A stretch of 64,000 nucleotides of DNA from Coix lacryma-jobi var. lacryma-jobi (Eukaryota; Streptophyta; Magnoliopsida; Poales; Poaceae): NCBI GenBank assembly GCA_009763385.1, contig VDCT01000041.1, positions 248,001 to 312,000 of the forward strand, given 5' to 3'. Each line of letters opens with the position of its first letter. Within the stretch, counting starts at the first letter, position 1. Below, piece after piece: positions 11,331 to 21,612 of this stretch. The position numbers and the translations under genes were made by a program. Under the pieces are notes generated by a model. That model was not told the origin of the DNA. It ran no database searches and saw nothing but the letters and a program-made list of their open reading frames with translations.

Positions 11331-12960
11331 ATGTCATGTTTAATTTATGCTATGCACTAGGCTTGTCAGACGTGGATAAGATAACCGCCCTCAAAAGCGT
11401 TGAAGAAGCTTAACCATGGGCAAACTTGACAAGCAACCTAGATTCAATTCCGTATTGCATTGCATATGCATGGTTGTGCTTTGTCATTTCTTTGTGGTTA
11501 GTTTGAGCACTGTTGTGTTCGTCCACCGCTAGGGGGAGCATTTGAGGCTCCTAATGGTTGAGTCCCCTAGTTTTGGTGGCCACATGTTGTCCTCCTTGGG
11601 ATTAAATCGCCTATTTTACCTAAAAATGGTACATAGCCTATGGCAAAATATTTATAAAAGTGAGGGTTTATGTGAGGATGCTCATACTAGTTTCCAACTG
11701 GTGTTTATTTGCTTCTTATTTGAGTTGGAAACTTAGTTGGGAGAGGGAGCCGCAACAGAATCTTCAAAACAGCCCCAAATGTGGCATCGGAAGCTGCATC
11801 GGATGCTCCTCCAACCTCCCCTCCAGCGTTCGCTTGCCTGCACTGTAGGCAGCCCCGGCTGGAACATGTTTTGTTGTTAGCATCTGATGTGTCACCATCG
11901 GAGCCTCCGGTGCCCCATCAGATGTTGCCCAGCATCCGATGCCAAGGCAAAGGATGCGTCCGATGTGTTCTGGAACTCTCTGGACAGGCATCGGAGCGTC
12001 CGATGTGAATCCACTGGCGCGTCCGATGCCCCTTTAAGCGGCGCGTTGCATTCTTTTCACTGGATTTTGGGTCCCACGCGTCATACCGTTCCCATCCGTC
12101 TTCCTCCACACGCCGTCCTCGCCCGAGCCCGATCCACGCCGCCGCGCCCGCCCCAACCCTAACTCCGGCCGCCCCCGCGCCTTCGCTCGCCGTCACTCCG
12201 ACGCGCATCCTTGCCTCGCCACCGGCCGTTGTACTCCACCGTGCCCATCCGCACCCGCATCCGCCCCCGACCGCCACCATCGCGTGCGCGCTCGCTCCAC
12301 TCCGTGTTCACCGGAGTCCGCCGCAGAACTCGCCGGCGCTCGCCTCCAACTCACCGGACCCGCATGTTCTACCTCGCGCCCGTCCCAGTCTCCAGCGACT
12401 TCTCCCGGCCAGCCCATCCGCAGCAGTAAGCACCACCACCCTTTCCATAACCGCTGCCCACAAGGTGTTTGACGAAATGTTCCAATCAACGTTCCACCTT
12501 GTTTTGAAACCCGCTTCGCTCCATTCTTTTTGCAGATCCCTTGGTGTGTCGTGTGGGTGCCGGAACGTCAGTGTCTCATCTCGTTCTCAGTTGTTTCGTC
12601 GATCGTCAGGTAGCTAAGCCGATTCCATCTCTTATCTCTGTGCTTTGCTTCCATAGCTTCTTTCGTCTCTAGATTATGTATGTGCTTATATATATCTCCC
12701 ATCTCTCTCGCAGCAAGTCAGAGTCAGTGACAGTGGTCAGCTTGGCAGTTCGGCAGTGACAGCTAACACACGGCCAAGCCCGCGGGTAAGGATCGAGGCC
12801 AAGCCTCGCAAGTGACAGCGACTTTTGGTTTCTCAGTGTTAGGGGAGCCTCTTTGTGAGTTGGATTTCTTGTCAGCTGTTTGCCAGGGGTTCTAGTATCA
12901 GTGTTTCTTTCACCAGCAGTCCAACTCTTTTCAGCGTCAGTTTCTCTGTTCTTGTTAGCC
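11331..12960 (+). other. Spacer and leader between pol and the accessory gene of element B
   Basis: The first part (11331-11750) is AT-rich with a purine tract, TAGGGGGAGC, near 11531. The middle (11770-12040) is rich in CATCGGA/TCCGATG palindromes like those in the element's own LTR. The last part (12060-12960) is very GC-rich, with 'cccaaccctaactccgg' and CCG-rich triplets that look like the 5' end of a plant gene. It contains plausible splice sites (GTAAGC at 12426; TTTTTGCAG ending 12535; TCTCTCGCAG near 12714). No reliable coding frame was found. Confidence 0.5.
12426..12535 (+). other. Possible intron in the leader of the accessory gene
   Basis: A donor-like GTAAGC (12426) and an acceptor-like pyrimidine run ending TTTTTGCAG (12535) delimit 110 bp, a common plant intron size. 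A second donor-like site, CAG|GTAGCT, is near 12609, with acceptors at about 12655 and 12714. Splicing is inferred from sequence only. It would give a spliced subgenomic RNA for the gene at 12961. Confidence 0.35.
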
Positions 12961-15552
12961 ATGCCGCGCTGCAAGAATGTCGGTGGAGGCCCAGGGGACT
13001 CTCCTCCCCGTCCCCCCTTCCGGTCAGAGGCCCGGGAAGGGGAAGTTGATCACGCGCCGGAAGCGCACCAGGGAGCAGCGGGAGGCAGACCAGGCCAGAG
13101 AGGTTGTAGCCGCCGCGAGCGTGCAGAGCAGGGTGGTCGTACTGGCGGACTCAGGATTGAGGACCAGTTGTCCCCAGACCAGGGCCGAGCAGTTGAGGAG
13201 GTTGAGCGTTTCCACCACTCTCCGACTGGCACGCTTATGGCTACCGATCGTCGGACGACGTTCACCTCACCCGGAGTCGAGCCCCAGAGCTCGCAGTAGG
13301 GCCAGGCAGAGGCCGAGGGCAGCTGAGGCTGAGGAAGCAGAGGCAGAGGCACCAGAGGCAGATGCCAAGGAGGATGTACCTGAGGAGGTTCCCCGGCGCC
13401 GGTCCACCCATCGCAGGACAACGGTGCCACCCCGGCCCAATGTCCCTCTGCGTGGAGCACGTGCTCCGTCGAGGCGTGCGCCCCCGTCGATCCCGCGACT
13501 GGACCTTCGGGCGGCTACCTGTTTGCAGATCCAGACTCTCAGGCTCGTCCCAGTCGAGCAGTGGTTCCCGAGGGAGAGATAGCAGCAGGCAGGCCCAGCG
13601 TTCTAATAGTGCTGCAGGAGGACTTTTACCAGGGCTATAGGAACGCCGACATTTCCTTACGTCCTCAGCGAGTCTGTTCACTGGAGGCCATAGTCACAAC
13701 AGCTGGAGAGCAGATTCGCCCCATTCTGACCTACCTACCTAGTCTGGCGGACCTTCTAGGGCGGTCTGGCTCATATATCGAGGACTGGGTGTTCCAGTTT
13801 TACTCTTCGCTTTGGGTGCACCCGGACAGAGATACTATAGAGTTTGCTTTTGAGGGGGAGCACTACCGGCTGTTTTCTTATGAGATCCAGGAGTGGTTTG
13901 GACTGCGACACTCACAGACCCCGATCCACGACCTGTGCTACGACAGGACAGAGCCACCCCGTCGCCCTCACGGTGGTGCTCGTGCCAGCTGACCTGCGTC
14001 CGCCCCTGCTTCACTGAGCCCTTCGGTGAGGGTTTGAGTCGCGCGCCTAGGGATCTCACCCCTATGACTCGGATCCTCAACGCGGTTCTTCGGTGGACCT
14101 TACTTCCCAGGGTGGCTTCGGAGAGGGACTCTCTCGTCTGCAGCTGTGGTTACTTGCTTATATGATCAGGCAGCAGGAGTTCGACGTCTGGGACGTGATT
14201 CTTTGTGAGATGGAGGACACAGTGGCAGAGGGCATTAAGGCTCGCAGGCAGCTCCCATATGCCTATTGGATATCATATATTATGTGGAAGGTCGCTGCTA
14301 CCACCGGCTCTCACCCCAGTCAGTCACTCACAGGGTCTGCGACCGTATTCCCCGAGTACAACATGAGTCAGCTATTGGGACACGACCGGGATCGCATGCA
14401 GCAGGAGCAGCAGGCCCTGTCTAGTTCACGCCAGAGACCAGAGGTTCCTGAGTCAGCTCAGCAGCAGGACGAGACAGTCCAGGCCCTCGCCGAGCAGGAG
14501 ATAGCAGACCTAGAGGGTGGTGACACCTACATCGCAGACAACCCCTCTGACAACTCGGACGAGGATGACAGCTCGGACGAGGACTACCAGCTCCCGCCCC
14601 ACTACCAGCCTTGAGCACACGACTCTCAGGCCGGGATATCTGGTACTGCCTCCTCCGACCCAGCGCTACTCGCTATTCTGGCACGGATGGAGGAGCAGCA
14701 GCGGACTGCCACACAGGATGTACAATGGTTAGCCCAGGAGCAGCAGCGCTTGGCACAGCAGCAGGCTCAGGAGCGTTCAGACGCCCTGCAGCGACAGATG
14801 ATGGAGCTCTAGCAGCAGACGTTGAGCTTATGGAGAGACTTGCGAGCGGCCTCCCCAGTGGCAGTGGCAGCAGCCTCCCCCCAGCACCAGATCCAGTGGC
14901 AGCCACCAGTTCCTCCGCAGTCGCAGCAGTTTGGCCCGCCGCCACAGTTCCAGCAGTTGCAGTCTTTTGGCCAGAGCTCCTCCCAGTTCACCTCCTTCAC
15001 CACTCCGCCTGGAGGAGCTCCTGTCTTCAGTCCTTTGTGCACTGGTTTCACGCCACGTCTGACAGAGTCTCTGTTCGCGACGACCACCACAGTGACGCGG
15101 GACTTGTCCGCCAGTTTCAGTGAGCTCACTGGGTTTCCTACGCCAGATCTCCAGGACCTAGTTCAGACGCCGATAGCTCCAGTGACCTCCACTACTGAGA
15201 CTCTTTCGAGTTCTGTGGCGTCTTCTGAGCAGACAGAGCAAGTCCAGTCTGAGACTACCACTACAGCGCAGCCTGAGCTATCTACGATTCCAGAGCTTCC
15301 GCACTCCGAGGCTCAGGCGGCTACAAACTACAGACTGTGACTAAGACTGTGACAGAGTCCGAGCAGCCCGAGCAGTCAGTGCCAGAGCCGACCCAGACCG
15401 CTTCTCAGCAGCTTCCAGCTTCAGAGGGTCAGCAGGCTACCGGCGTCTCGTCTTCCGACTCCGAGGAGTTTCTACAGCAGTTTGAGTTTACTCAGCGCAC
15501 TCCGGAGACGGCTCCTGACTCGTCTGCACCACCTACGCCCTCCGACGCTTAG
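12961..15552 (+). pseudogene. Sirevirus accessory ('env-like') gene of element B, frameshifted
   Basis: This extra gene after pol starts at ATG 12961 (MPRCKNVGGGPGDS), where frame breaks begin early. Parts in order: a basic, proline-rich N-terminus (about 12961-13560, with a TRRKRTREQREAD patch that could be a nuclear signal); a helix-rich domain with aromatic residues (13570-14370, including 'YIEDWVFQFYSSLWV'); an acidic stretch (14480-14600); a glutamine-rich coiled-coil stretch (14680-14840); and a long Pro/Gln/Ser/Thr-rich tail to 15552. At least four frame changes and a TAG near 14812 break it. Genes in this position are usually called env-like in Sireviruses. I see no signal peptide or clear membrane helix, so an envelope role is not supported here. 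The central domain recalls proteins labelled 'plant transposon protein' or Athila ORF1; this is from memory. Confidence 0.6.
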
Positions 15553-15989
15553 TTTGGCGCTTGATGCCAAAGGGGGAGAGTAGATGAGTATAGCGATAGG
15601 GGGAGCGATGTGAGAGGGTTTTTGCTTCTTATGATGTGTTATGTTTCACATACGCTCTTTACTTATCGCATCATTGGCACCTTGATTTGTTATATATGTG
15701 TGCTATGGACCTTGTGTCATGTATGTGCTCACTATGTTATATATATGACATGTCATTTCGTTTCGCTCATTACTTGTGCTTAATTCTCACTGGTTATGTG
15801 TATGAGCTCTTTTACTCTTGCACTTGCTATTCACTATAACTGTTGAGTGCAGGATGATGGCATGATATGTATGAGCTTGCCCCTAATCATTTTCTCTTAT
15901 TCATTGCAAGTTCATACATGTCATGATTTAAAAACCTCTTCTTCCTATACTCGTCTCATGTTGTCATCAATCACCAAAATGGGGGAGAT
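15553..15989 (+). other. Polypurine tracts before the 3' LTR of element B
   Basis: Three purine tracts of the same type occur: AAAGGGGGAGAG at about 15570, ATAGGGGGAGCG at about 15596, and AAAATGGGGGAGA ending at 15988, just before the LTR start. The last is the functional position for plus-strand priming. Between them the DNA is T-rich with no coding frame of note. Confidence 0.8.
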
Positions 15990-17544
15990 TGAACGCATCT
16001 TGGCCCCTAGTGGGTTTCGGTGATTGGATGAAAACACAGATTACTGTGACTAACGTGTGTTTTGCAGAAACAGGATTGAGTTAGGTCACGGTAATGGCGA
16101 CGATACGGGCATATGGAGTTCATGTCCCCTGGCGATGGATATCATTCGGTTTTCAATGCACGGACGACGAAGATGGTGGTAGACTAGGTTAAGTGTCATA
16201 TGGTGTGGAGGACACTTAGGTAGTCTTAGGTCTTTGTTTTTCCTTTGGCCGTACTATAAAGGGGAGCGTGAATCAGTAGCTTGACCTAGATGAGTCTATT
16301 GAGGTAGGTGTGGTGCACACTTGTTATTTCATAGCCCTAGGTAGCTCAGAGAGATGCCTTATGTCGAGAGGATCAAAAGTCGTTTTGGCCGCGTCGCGAT
16401 CCGAATTCGTTTGGCCTTGTAATAGGCATGAGATGCTGGCCAGGTGGGCATCGAAGGCTCCGATGCTCACCCCGACTAGGGTTTAGTCTGGTGCGTGGCA
16501 TCGGAGGCTCCGATGTTGCCACATCGGACGCTCCTGTGCCACTGTTCACTTGCGAGTGAACTGTGGGATGCATCGGACGCTGGCATCGGATGCTGAGGGC
16601 CAGCATCCGATGGCCATCCAGAGAGGTTCCAGAGAGGGAATCCACAACGGATGCGTCCGATGTGGAGGCATCGGATGCTGCGTAGCATCCGATGCTCCTT
16701 TAACATGTCTGACAAGATGGTACAGTCGACCGTTGGTCGAGGTCATCGGCGCCTCTGATGCCCAGCATCGGAGCGTCCGATGCCCCCGCAGAAGCACTGT
16801 TTGGTGCTTTTGGATGACCGGTTGGGGGGAGTATTTATACTCCCTCCCCTCATCCATTAGAGTGTTCTTGCACTTCCATCTGCTGAGAGACACATTGTGA
16901 GTGTGAGATAGTGCAAGAGCCCTAGTGAGGTTGAGTGAAGTGCTAATTGAGAGAATTAGTCACCTCCTAGTGAGAATTGAGTAGCAAGTGTGCATCCATC
17001 CATCTCTTTGGCCTTGTTTGGTCAAGTGAGAGTTCTAGCTTGTTACTCTTGGTGATCGGCATCACCTAGACGGCTTGGTGGTGACCGTGAAGCTTGGAGA
17101 GCATCCGGTGGCGTTATGGATGACCTAAGCAAGCTTGTGACCGGTAGTGAGCGATTCCGGGCCGGAGCGGCGAAGAATCAGCTCATAGTGAGCACTTGAT
17201 CCTCGCACAGATCAAGGGGGAGCGATACCCTTGCGTGGATGCTCCAACGAGGACTAGGGGGTGTGCCGACACCTCGATACCTCGGCAAAAAGATCGTCTT
17301 ATCATCTCTACTCCTTTACTTACACATTTACTTTCAAGCAATTCAATCCGCATTATACTTGTTGTCATTCTCTATTGAATTGCTTTGCTAGAGTAGGAGT
17401 GGCATAGACTTGGTTTTTGTGCGGTAGAATAGAGAGAAATACACTTCTAAGCACAAGGGGTTAATTGGGCTTAATAGGTTTTAATTCTTGCTAAAGTTTA
17501 GAAAAGCCCAATTCACCCCCCCTCTTGGGCGTCTTGATCTTTCA
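15990..17544 (+). repeat. 3' LTR of element B
   Basis: It matches 2537-4099 end to end, with scattered single-base and small indel differences. The TATA box is at about 16255. It ends ATCTTTCA at 17544, followed by AGAGG, the target-site copy. The CATCGGA/TCCGATG palindromes (16450-16790) are conserved in both LTRs. Confidence 0.9.
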
Positions 17545-17664
17545 AGAGGTTTTCGTCATCTAGCCCAGAGAAGGGTTGCTCTCGAACCATGGCTATAAAG
17601 CCAGGACAAATTGGAGCAATCAGTAAGATAGGATGTGATAATGGTGGTGGCTCAAGAATTCGCC
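17545..17664 (-). pseudogene. gag: G1 gag start and leader fragment
   Basis: On the minus strand this continues the gag broken at 2536 and matches G2 at about 63617-63738 ('TTCTCTGGGCTAGATGA' is shared). The position of the gag ATG in G2 (63661) is altered here, so the start codon is lost. The right edge TCGCC (17660-17664) is the left copy of the target duplication made by S8. Confidence 0.8.
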
Positions 17665-20162
17665 TGTGACGGAACGACCCTAATCCCATGGCCCACGTGT
17701 CCCTGTCAACCTCTGACAGCCGAACCCAGGTTCCATGTGATTAAGACCTGTTCGCCACCGGGCTACATCAGGCCCAATGTCCGCAGGATCATCTCACAAT
17801 TCGGTTACAGCATTGCATACTTTTACAAATAACATCGGAATAAAGAGCGGAAGACTTAAATAACATTAGTTTTACAAAGCAGGGTTCCAAATAGAAATTA
17901 AGTGCAGTTTTACAAACCAAGTTCTGATAATAGAAATAGACATAGGCAACATAGTGGAGAATAGCAAAGATACTTATAATCACCCAACCGAGGGTGTACA
18001 ACTATTCTTCGGCCTCATCGGCCTCTTCCTGGACGATGGTCACGCAGCAGGGTGCAAGACACATCGGGGACTCTGTCATACCTGCAGCATGGGTAAACAA
18101 ACCCTGAGTACTGGGGTACTCAACAAGACTTACCCGACTAAAAAAAAGGAGAAGACTCAGGAATGAGAGGCTTAGGGTAGTCAAGGTAAGGCTTAAGCAA
18201 GATCAAGTATTTTGCAGAAAGCATTTTGTAAACCTTATTTTATTTTGAAAGATTCAGTATTCCTCAATTCTTCATCATTCATGATTCATTTTACATTTCA
18301 AAAACATTCCTAGTTGAGAACCACTCTCCGTTGACAGTCAGTGGACCAAGTCTCCATAACCGAGGAGCAACGTTAATCCGGATAAATAATACTCAGCTGA
18401 GGATCCTATCCACACTGCATATGTAGCACCCAAGCTTGCATATGCCAACTCGTCTACCACGATTCCTCCAAGATTGGACCCGGTCCTACGCCACCGGAAG
18501 TACAGTACACCACTCCTATCCAGGTACGACGACCACGTGGGTACATGCTACTTCCGCCATCTCTCCACTCCCAGTGCGCGGTTGTCGCCTCCCATCAAGG
18601 ATTTCTCGGAGCCAGAGCTTTCCGAAGTATGTGAATAGTTACAAGTCTTGACCAGCAGGCCCCTCCCATACGGATGGTCCCTAATTTTCCAGCCAGAACT
18701 ATACCTTGGTCATATCTCACCCAAGCGTAATAGTCCCGTCAGTTTTTCAACCCTGTCCCGGTCGGTGTCAACTGTTGAGTCCCGGACTACAACATGACGA
18801 CACCGTACGCTCGGACAACCTCTCCTCGCTATTGACTAGGTACGGATCAGATACCTAACCAACAGCCGGGGAGTAAGACCAAAATCCCATAAACATTCCT
18901 TAAGTGATCACACTTTTGAAATTGGCATTTTATTGCAAAGTCTAATTCAATAAGCATTGCTAAGCATTTTTCAAATACTTTTGAACAGCAGGTATCAGGT
19001 GTATCAGTGGTCAAGGTGGATAGTGCATCAATTAGGATAGCACACAACTCCTATAAACCTAATGCAATAATTTAACTCAAAAGCATTTAAGGAAAATTTT
19101 ATAAATTCAAGGAAAGGGTTAAATGCACGGGGCTTGCCTTGAAGAGCAAAGAGGGCAGGCTCGAAGGCGGCGGAGCAGTTGTCGGAACTCGGGGTAGCCT
19201 CGGGGACAGGTTCGTCGGCGGCTGCCTCGATCTTGACCTCCTTTGGTGACTATACGAATGCAATGATGCATGCACATGAGTATGCTAGCATGAACAATGC
19301 AAAAACAGGGCATACAACATGAACCCTAATCACTTTTTCTATTTTCCTTAATTATTTAAAAAGGTCATTTTATGAAGTTGCTCCAAAATTACCAAATTAA
19401 TCACATAAGTTCATTATGGTGTAGATAGATGGCAAAACAAATTTCATAATTTTTGGAGGTTATTAAGGTGCTCAAATAAAATCAGACATTAATTAACAAA
19501 AGGCACTATTAACAATTAAAGATAAATGCTCAAAAATCAACTTGTTCCAAAAGACTTCAAAATTTCATCAGAGACTAAACATGGCATAGGAAGCTCACAA
19601 AAATTAGTCTCATGATTTTTGGAGTTTAAATAATTTTTCTAAAAATCCAAAACCATCCATTTATTAATTAAAAGGGGATTTTACATTTTTAATTCTTGCA
19701 GAAAAGTCAAGTTTCATATTTTATAAAATACTACACAGTGCATGGAGCATACCATAATTTTATCAGGATTTAAGGAATAACAGATAATTCACACAAAAAA
19801 GAAAAAACAGAACACTATTCACACTCTTTCAAAAAAAGAAAAGAGCACTGTGCTCCTTCTATGCAGGCTCGGCGAATCGCGCGGGGCTCGGGCGAATCGC
19901 GGGGGGCTCGGGCGAGACGGAAGCGACTGCTTCGTCCGAGGCCTGGCCCAGAGGCTCGGGCGAGACGGAAGGCATGTGTTCGCCGAGGCCGGCTCGGGCG
20001 AAGCGGAGAACATGTGTTCGCCGAGGCCTGGCTGGGAGGCTCGGGCGAATCGGAGAGGAAGCAGAGACCGGAGGCTTCGGGTGCTTACCACGGTCGGAGG
20101 CAGGGCTCGGCTGCTTCGAGGGAGCGCGGTTCGCAGGCGTGCTCGAGGGTGTGGCTCGGGAA

Positions 20163-20272
20163 CGTGCTCGAGGGTGAGGCTCGAGGGTGAGGCTCAACAC
20201 GTGCTCGAGGGTGAGGCTCGACACGTGCTCGAGGGTGAGGCTCGACACGTGCTCGAGGGTGAGGCTCGAGGA
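20163..20272 (-). repeat. 24-bp tandem repeat with G-box in S8
   Basis: A unit close to CTCGAGGGTGAGGCTCGA followed by CACGTG is repeated about four times, one with an internal duplication. Each junction creates a CACGTG palindrome (G-box, a plant bZIP/bHLH binding site). The array lies about 350-460 bp downstream of the S8 TATA box in its transcription direction. Related 'ggctcgggcgaga' repeats fill 19865-20060. Confidence 0.75.
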
Positions 20273-20620
20273 AGAAGACGACCGCGGCGGCACTCCGGCG
20301 ATCCTGCGCAACACACGAGACCGCAAGGGCCTGGTTAGAGTCGCGCGGAGCCAAGGAAGCTGACACAGGGGTCAGGGGAAGATGATCGTGGCCGGGAGGA
20401 AGTATTTGACGAACCCGAGTTCACCGGTGTTCCGTCGGAGTTTGGGAAGATGGGGTTACGCCGGGCGATTGGAGGCAGGGGAGGTGAAATTGAGGGGGGT
20501 GGGAAAGCTTCACGAGCTCAAGGCGGAGCTTTCGGGCTAGGTGGTTGAGCGGCGGGAGCTTCGGAGTGGTCTGGCCACGGCGGCGGGGTCGAGTGAGAAG
20601 CTCGGACTCCGGCGGCGGTC

Positions 20621-20628
20621 CTTTTATA
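20621..20628 (-). promoter_or_regulatory. TATA box of S8
   Basis: The plus strand reads CTTTTATA, i.e. TATAAAAG on the minus strand, in a GC-rich surround. It is the only good TATA motif in the GC-rich core of S8 and supports minus-strand orientation of this LTR. Confidence 0.55.
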
Positions 20629-20933
20629 GGCACGGTCGGGGACGGTAGAGAGAACGGGATGGGTGGATGAGCTCGGCCGAAGCGTGCGCACTCGATTGCA
20701 AGCCGGCGGGGAAGGACGGCGTGCACCCAGGGCTGGGCAGAGTTCGCCGGTGACGGCCACGCGGCGGCGGCGCCCTGGCACTGTAGGACGGAGCGGAAGC
20801 GGAGTCAGCGCTTGCGCGTGCGGGCGCGATGATGAGCGCGGGCGGAGGGGCGCAGGCGACAAGTCGGGGCGGGCGTGCGGCTGCCGGGCGCGCGTGGCGC
20901 AGGCGGCGCTGGCGCGCGGCCATGGCCGGGCCC

Positions 20934-21579
20934 TGTTGGGGAAAGGACCCTCGACAGAAGCGCCGCCCGAACTGGTGCTCAAAATCAGCCCTCGCGTAAC
21001 GCCTGGCGTGCTTGCGGGGTCTCTCTACCATCGGAGGCCACTACCCTGACCCCCGAATGCGGGATCAACCCTCGCTCTCTTGCTGTGTTCCCGTGCAGGT
21101 CTGAGGCGATGGGCGCACTGCAGGAAACCTTCGCTGACCGTCGACACCACCTTCGCTTGGAGCGAGGGTCCAGGCAAGCAGCAAGCGTGTTCACTTGCCT
21201 CTCCCGGGAGGCAAATGCAGCGGAGGTGAGCGCGGCCGAAGGTCAAGACCGCCGCACCTCTCCCCGAAGGTGAACAGGGGGCCAGGTGGCGGCGCGCCGG
21301 GGTGTGACCGATTAGGGCTTCCGCTCCAGCTGTGTGTTTACGCTTCTGCCCTTCCTCCCTGCGCGGAGGCGAGGAATCTTTGCTGTGCCCTTTTGTAATT
21401 TGGCCCGTACCCCTTGGCATTCCCTATAAATACCAAGGGGATGAACAGTGTAAACCACGACTTTTTGGGAATTCGAGCACTTTCCACTTCCGTTTCACCT
21501 TCGCTACCGCATCGACGCTTGGTCACCTTCGCTCCTTCCCCTGCACAAGTGCGGAGGTTGGGCAAGTGTGCTCCCAACA
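20934..21579 (+). repeat. 5' LTR of E4
   Basis: It starts TGTTGGGG and ends CCCAACA, a 7-bp inverted repeat at the ends. The promoter motif CTATAAATA is at about 21424-21432. It is 646 bp long, GC-rich, with repeated 'accttcgct' words. The right edge is fixed by the primer site. Confidence 0.85.
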
Positions 21580-21580
21580 G

Positions 21581-21600
21581 TTTGGCGCCGACCGTGGGGA
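21581..21600 (+). other. Primer binding site of E4
   Basis: TTTGGCGCCGACCGTGGGGA begins one base after the LTR end. TGGCGCC-type sites are typical of Tat and Athila Gypsy elements. I do not assign the tRNA. Confidence 0.75.
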
Positions 21601-21612
21601 TCGCAGTCTGAA

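Larger units (their letters stand above)
2537..17544 (+). mobile_element. Element B: full-length Sirevirus (Copia) retrotransposon with an extra 3' gene
   Basis: Order on the plus strand: 5' LTR 2537-4099, primer site 4101-4114, gag, protease, integrase, reverse transcriptase and RNase H (4154-11330), leader-like spacer, accessory gene 12961-15552, polypurine tracts, 3' LTR 15990-17544. LTR ends are TGAACGC...TTTCA. Flanks are AGAGT (2532-2536) and AGAGG (17545-17549), a 5-bp target duplication with one mismatch. Removing B restores the G1 gag reading compared with G2. A solo LTR (S7) sits between integrase and reverse transcriptase. All genes carry stops or frameshifts, so it could not move on its own. 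The LTRs differ by only scattered substitutions and short indels, so it is younger than A or G1. Confidence 0.9.

Noticed and set aside
12961..15552. True envelope glycoprotein gene
   Set aside because: No signal peptide, transmembrane segment or cysteine-rich ectodomain can be seen; only position supports the env-like label.
19850..20366. Long overlapping open frames in the GC-rich repeat block of S8
   Set aside because: They arise from low-complexity CTCGGGCGA repeats; the peptides are Arg/Gly/Pro runs without domains and occur on both strands.
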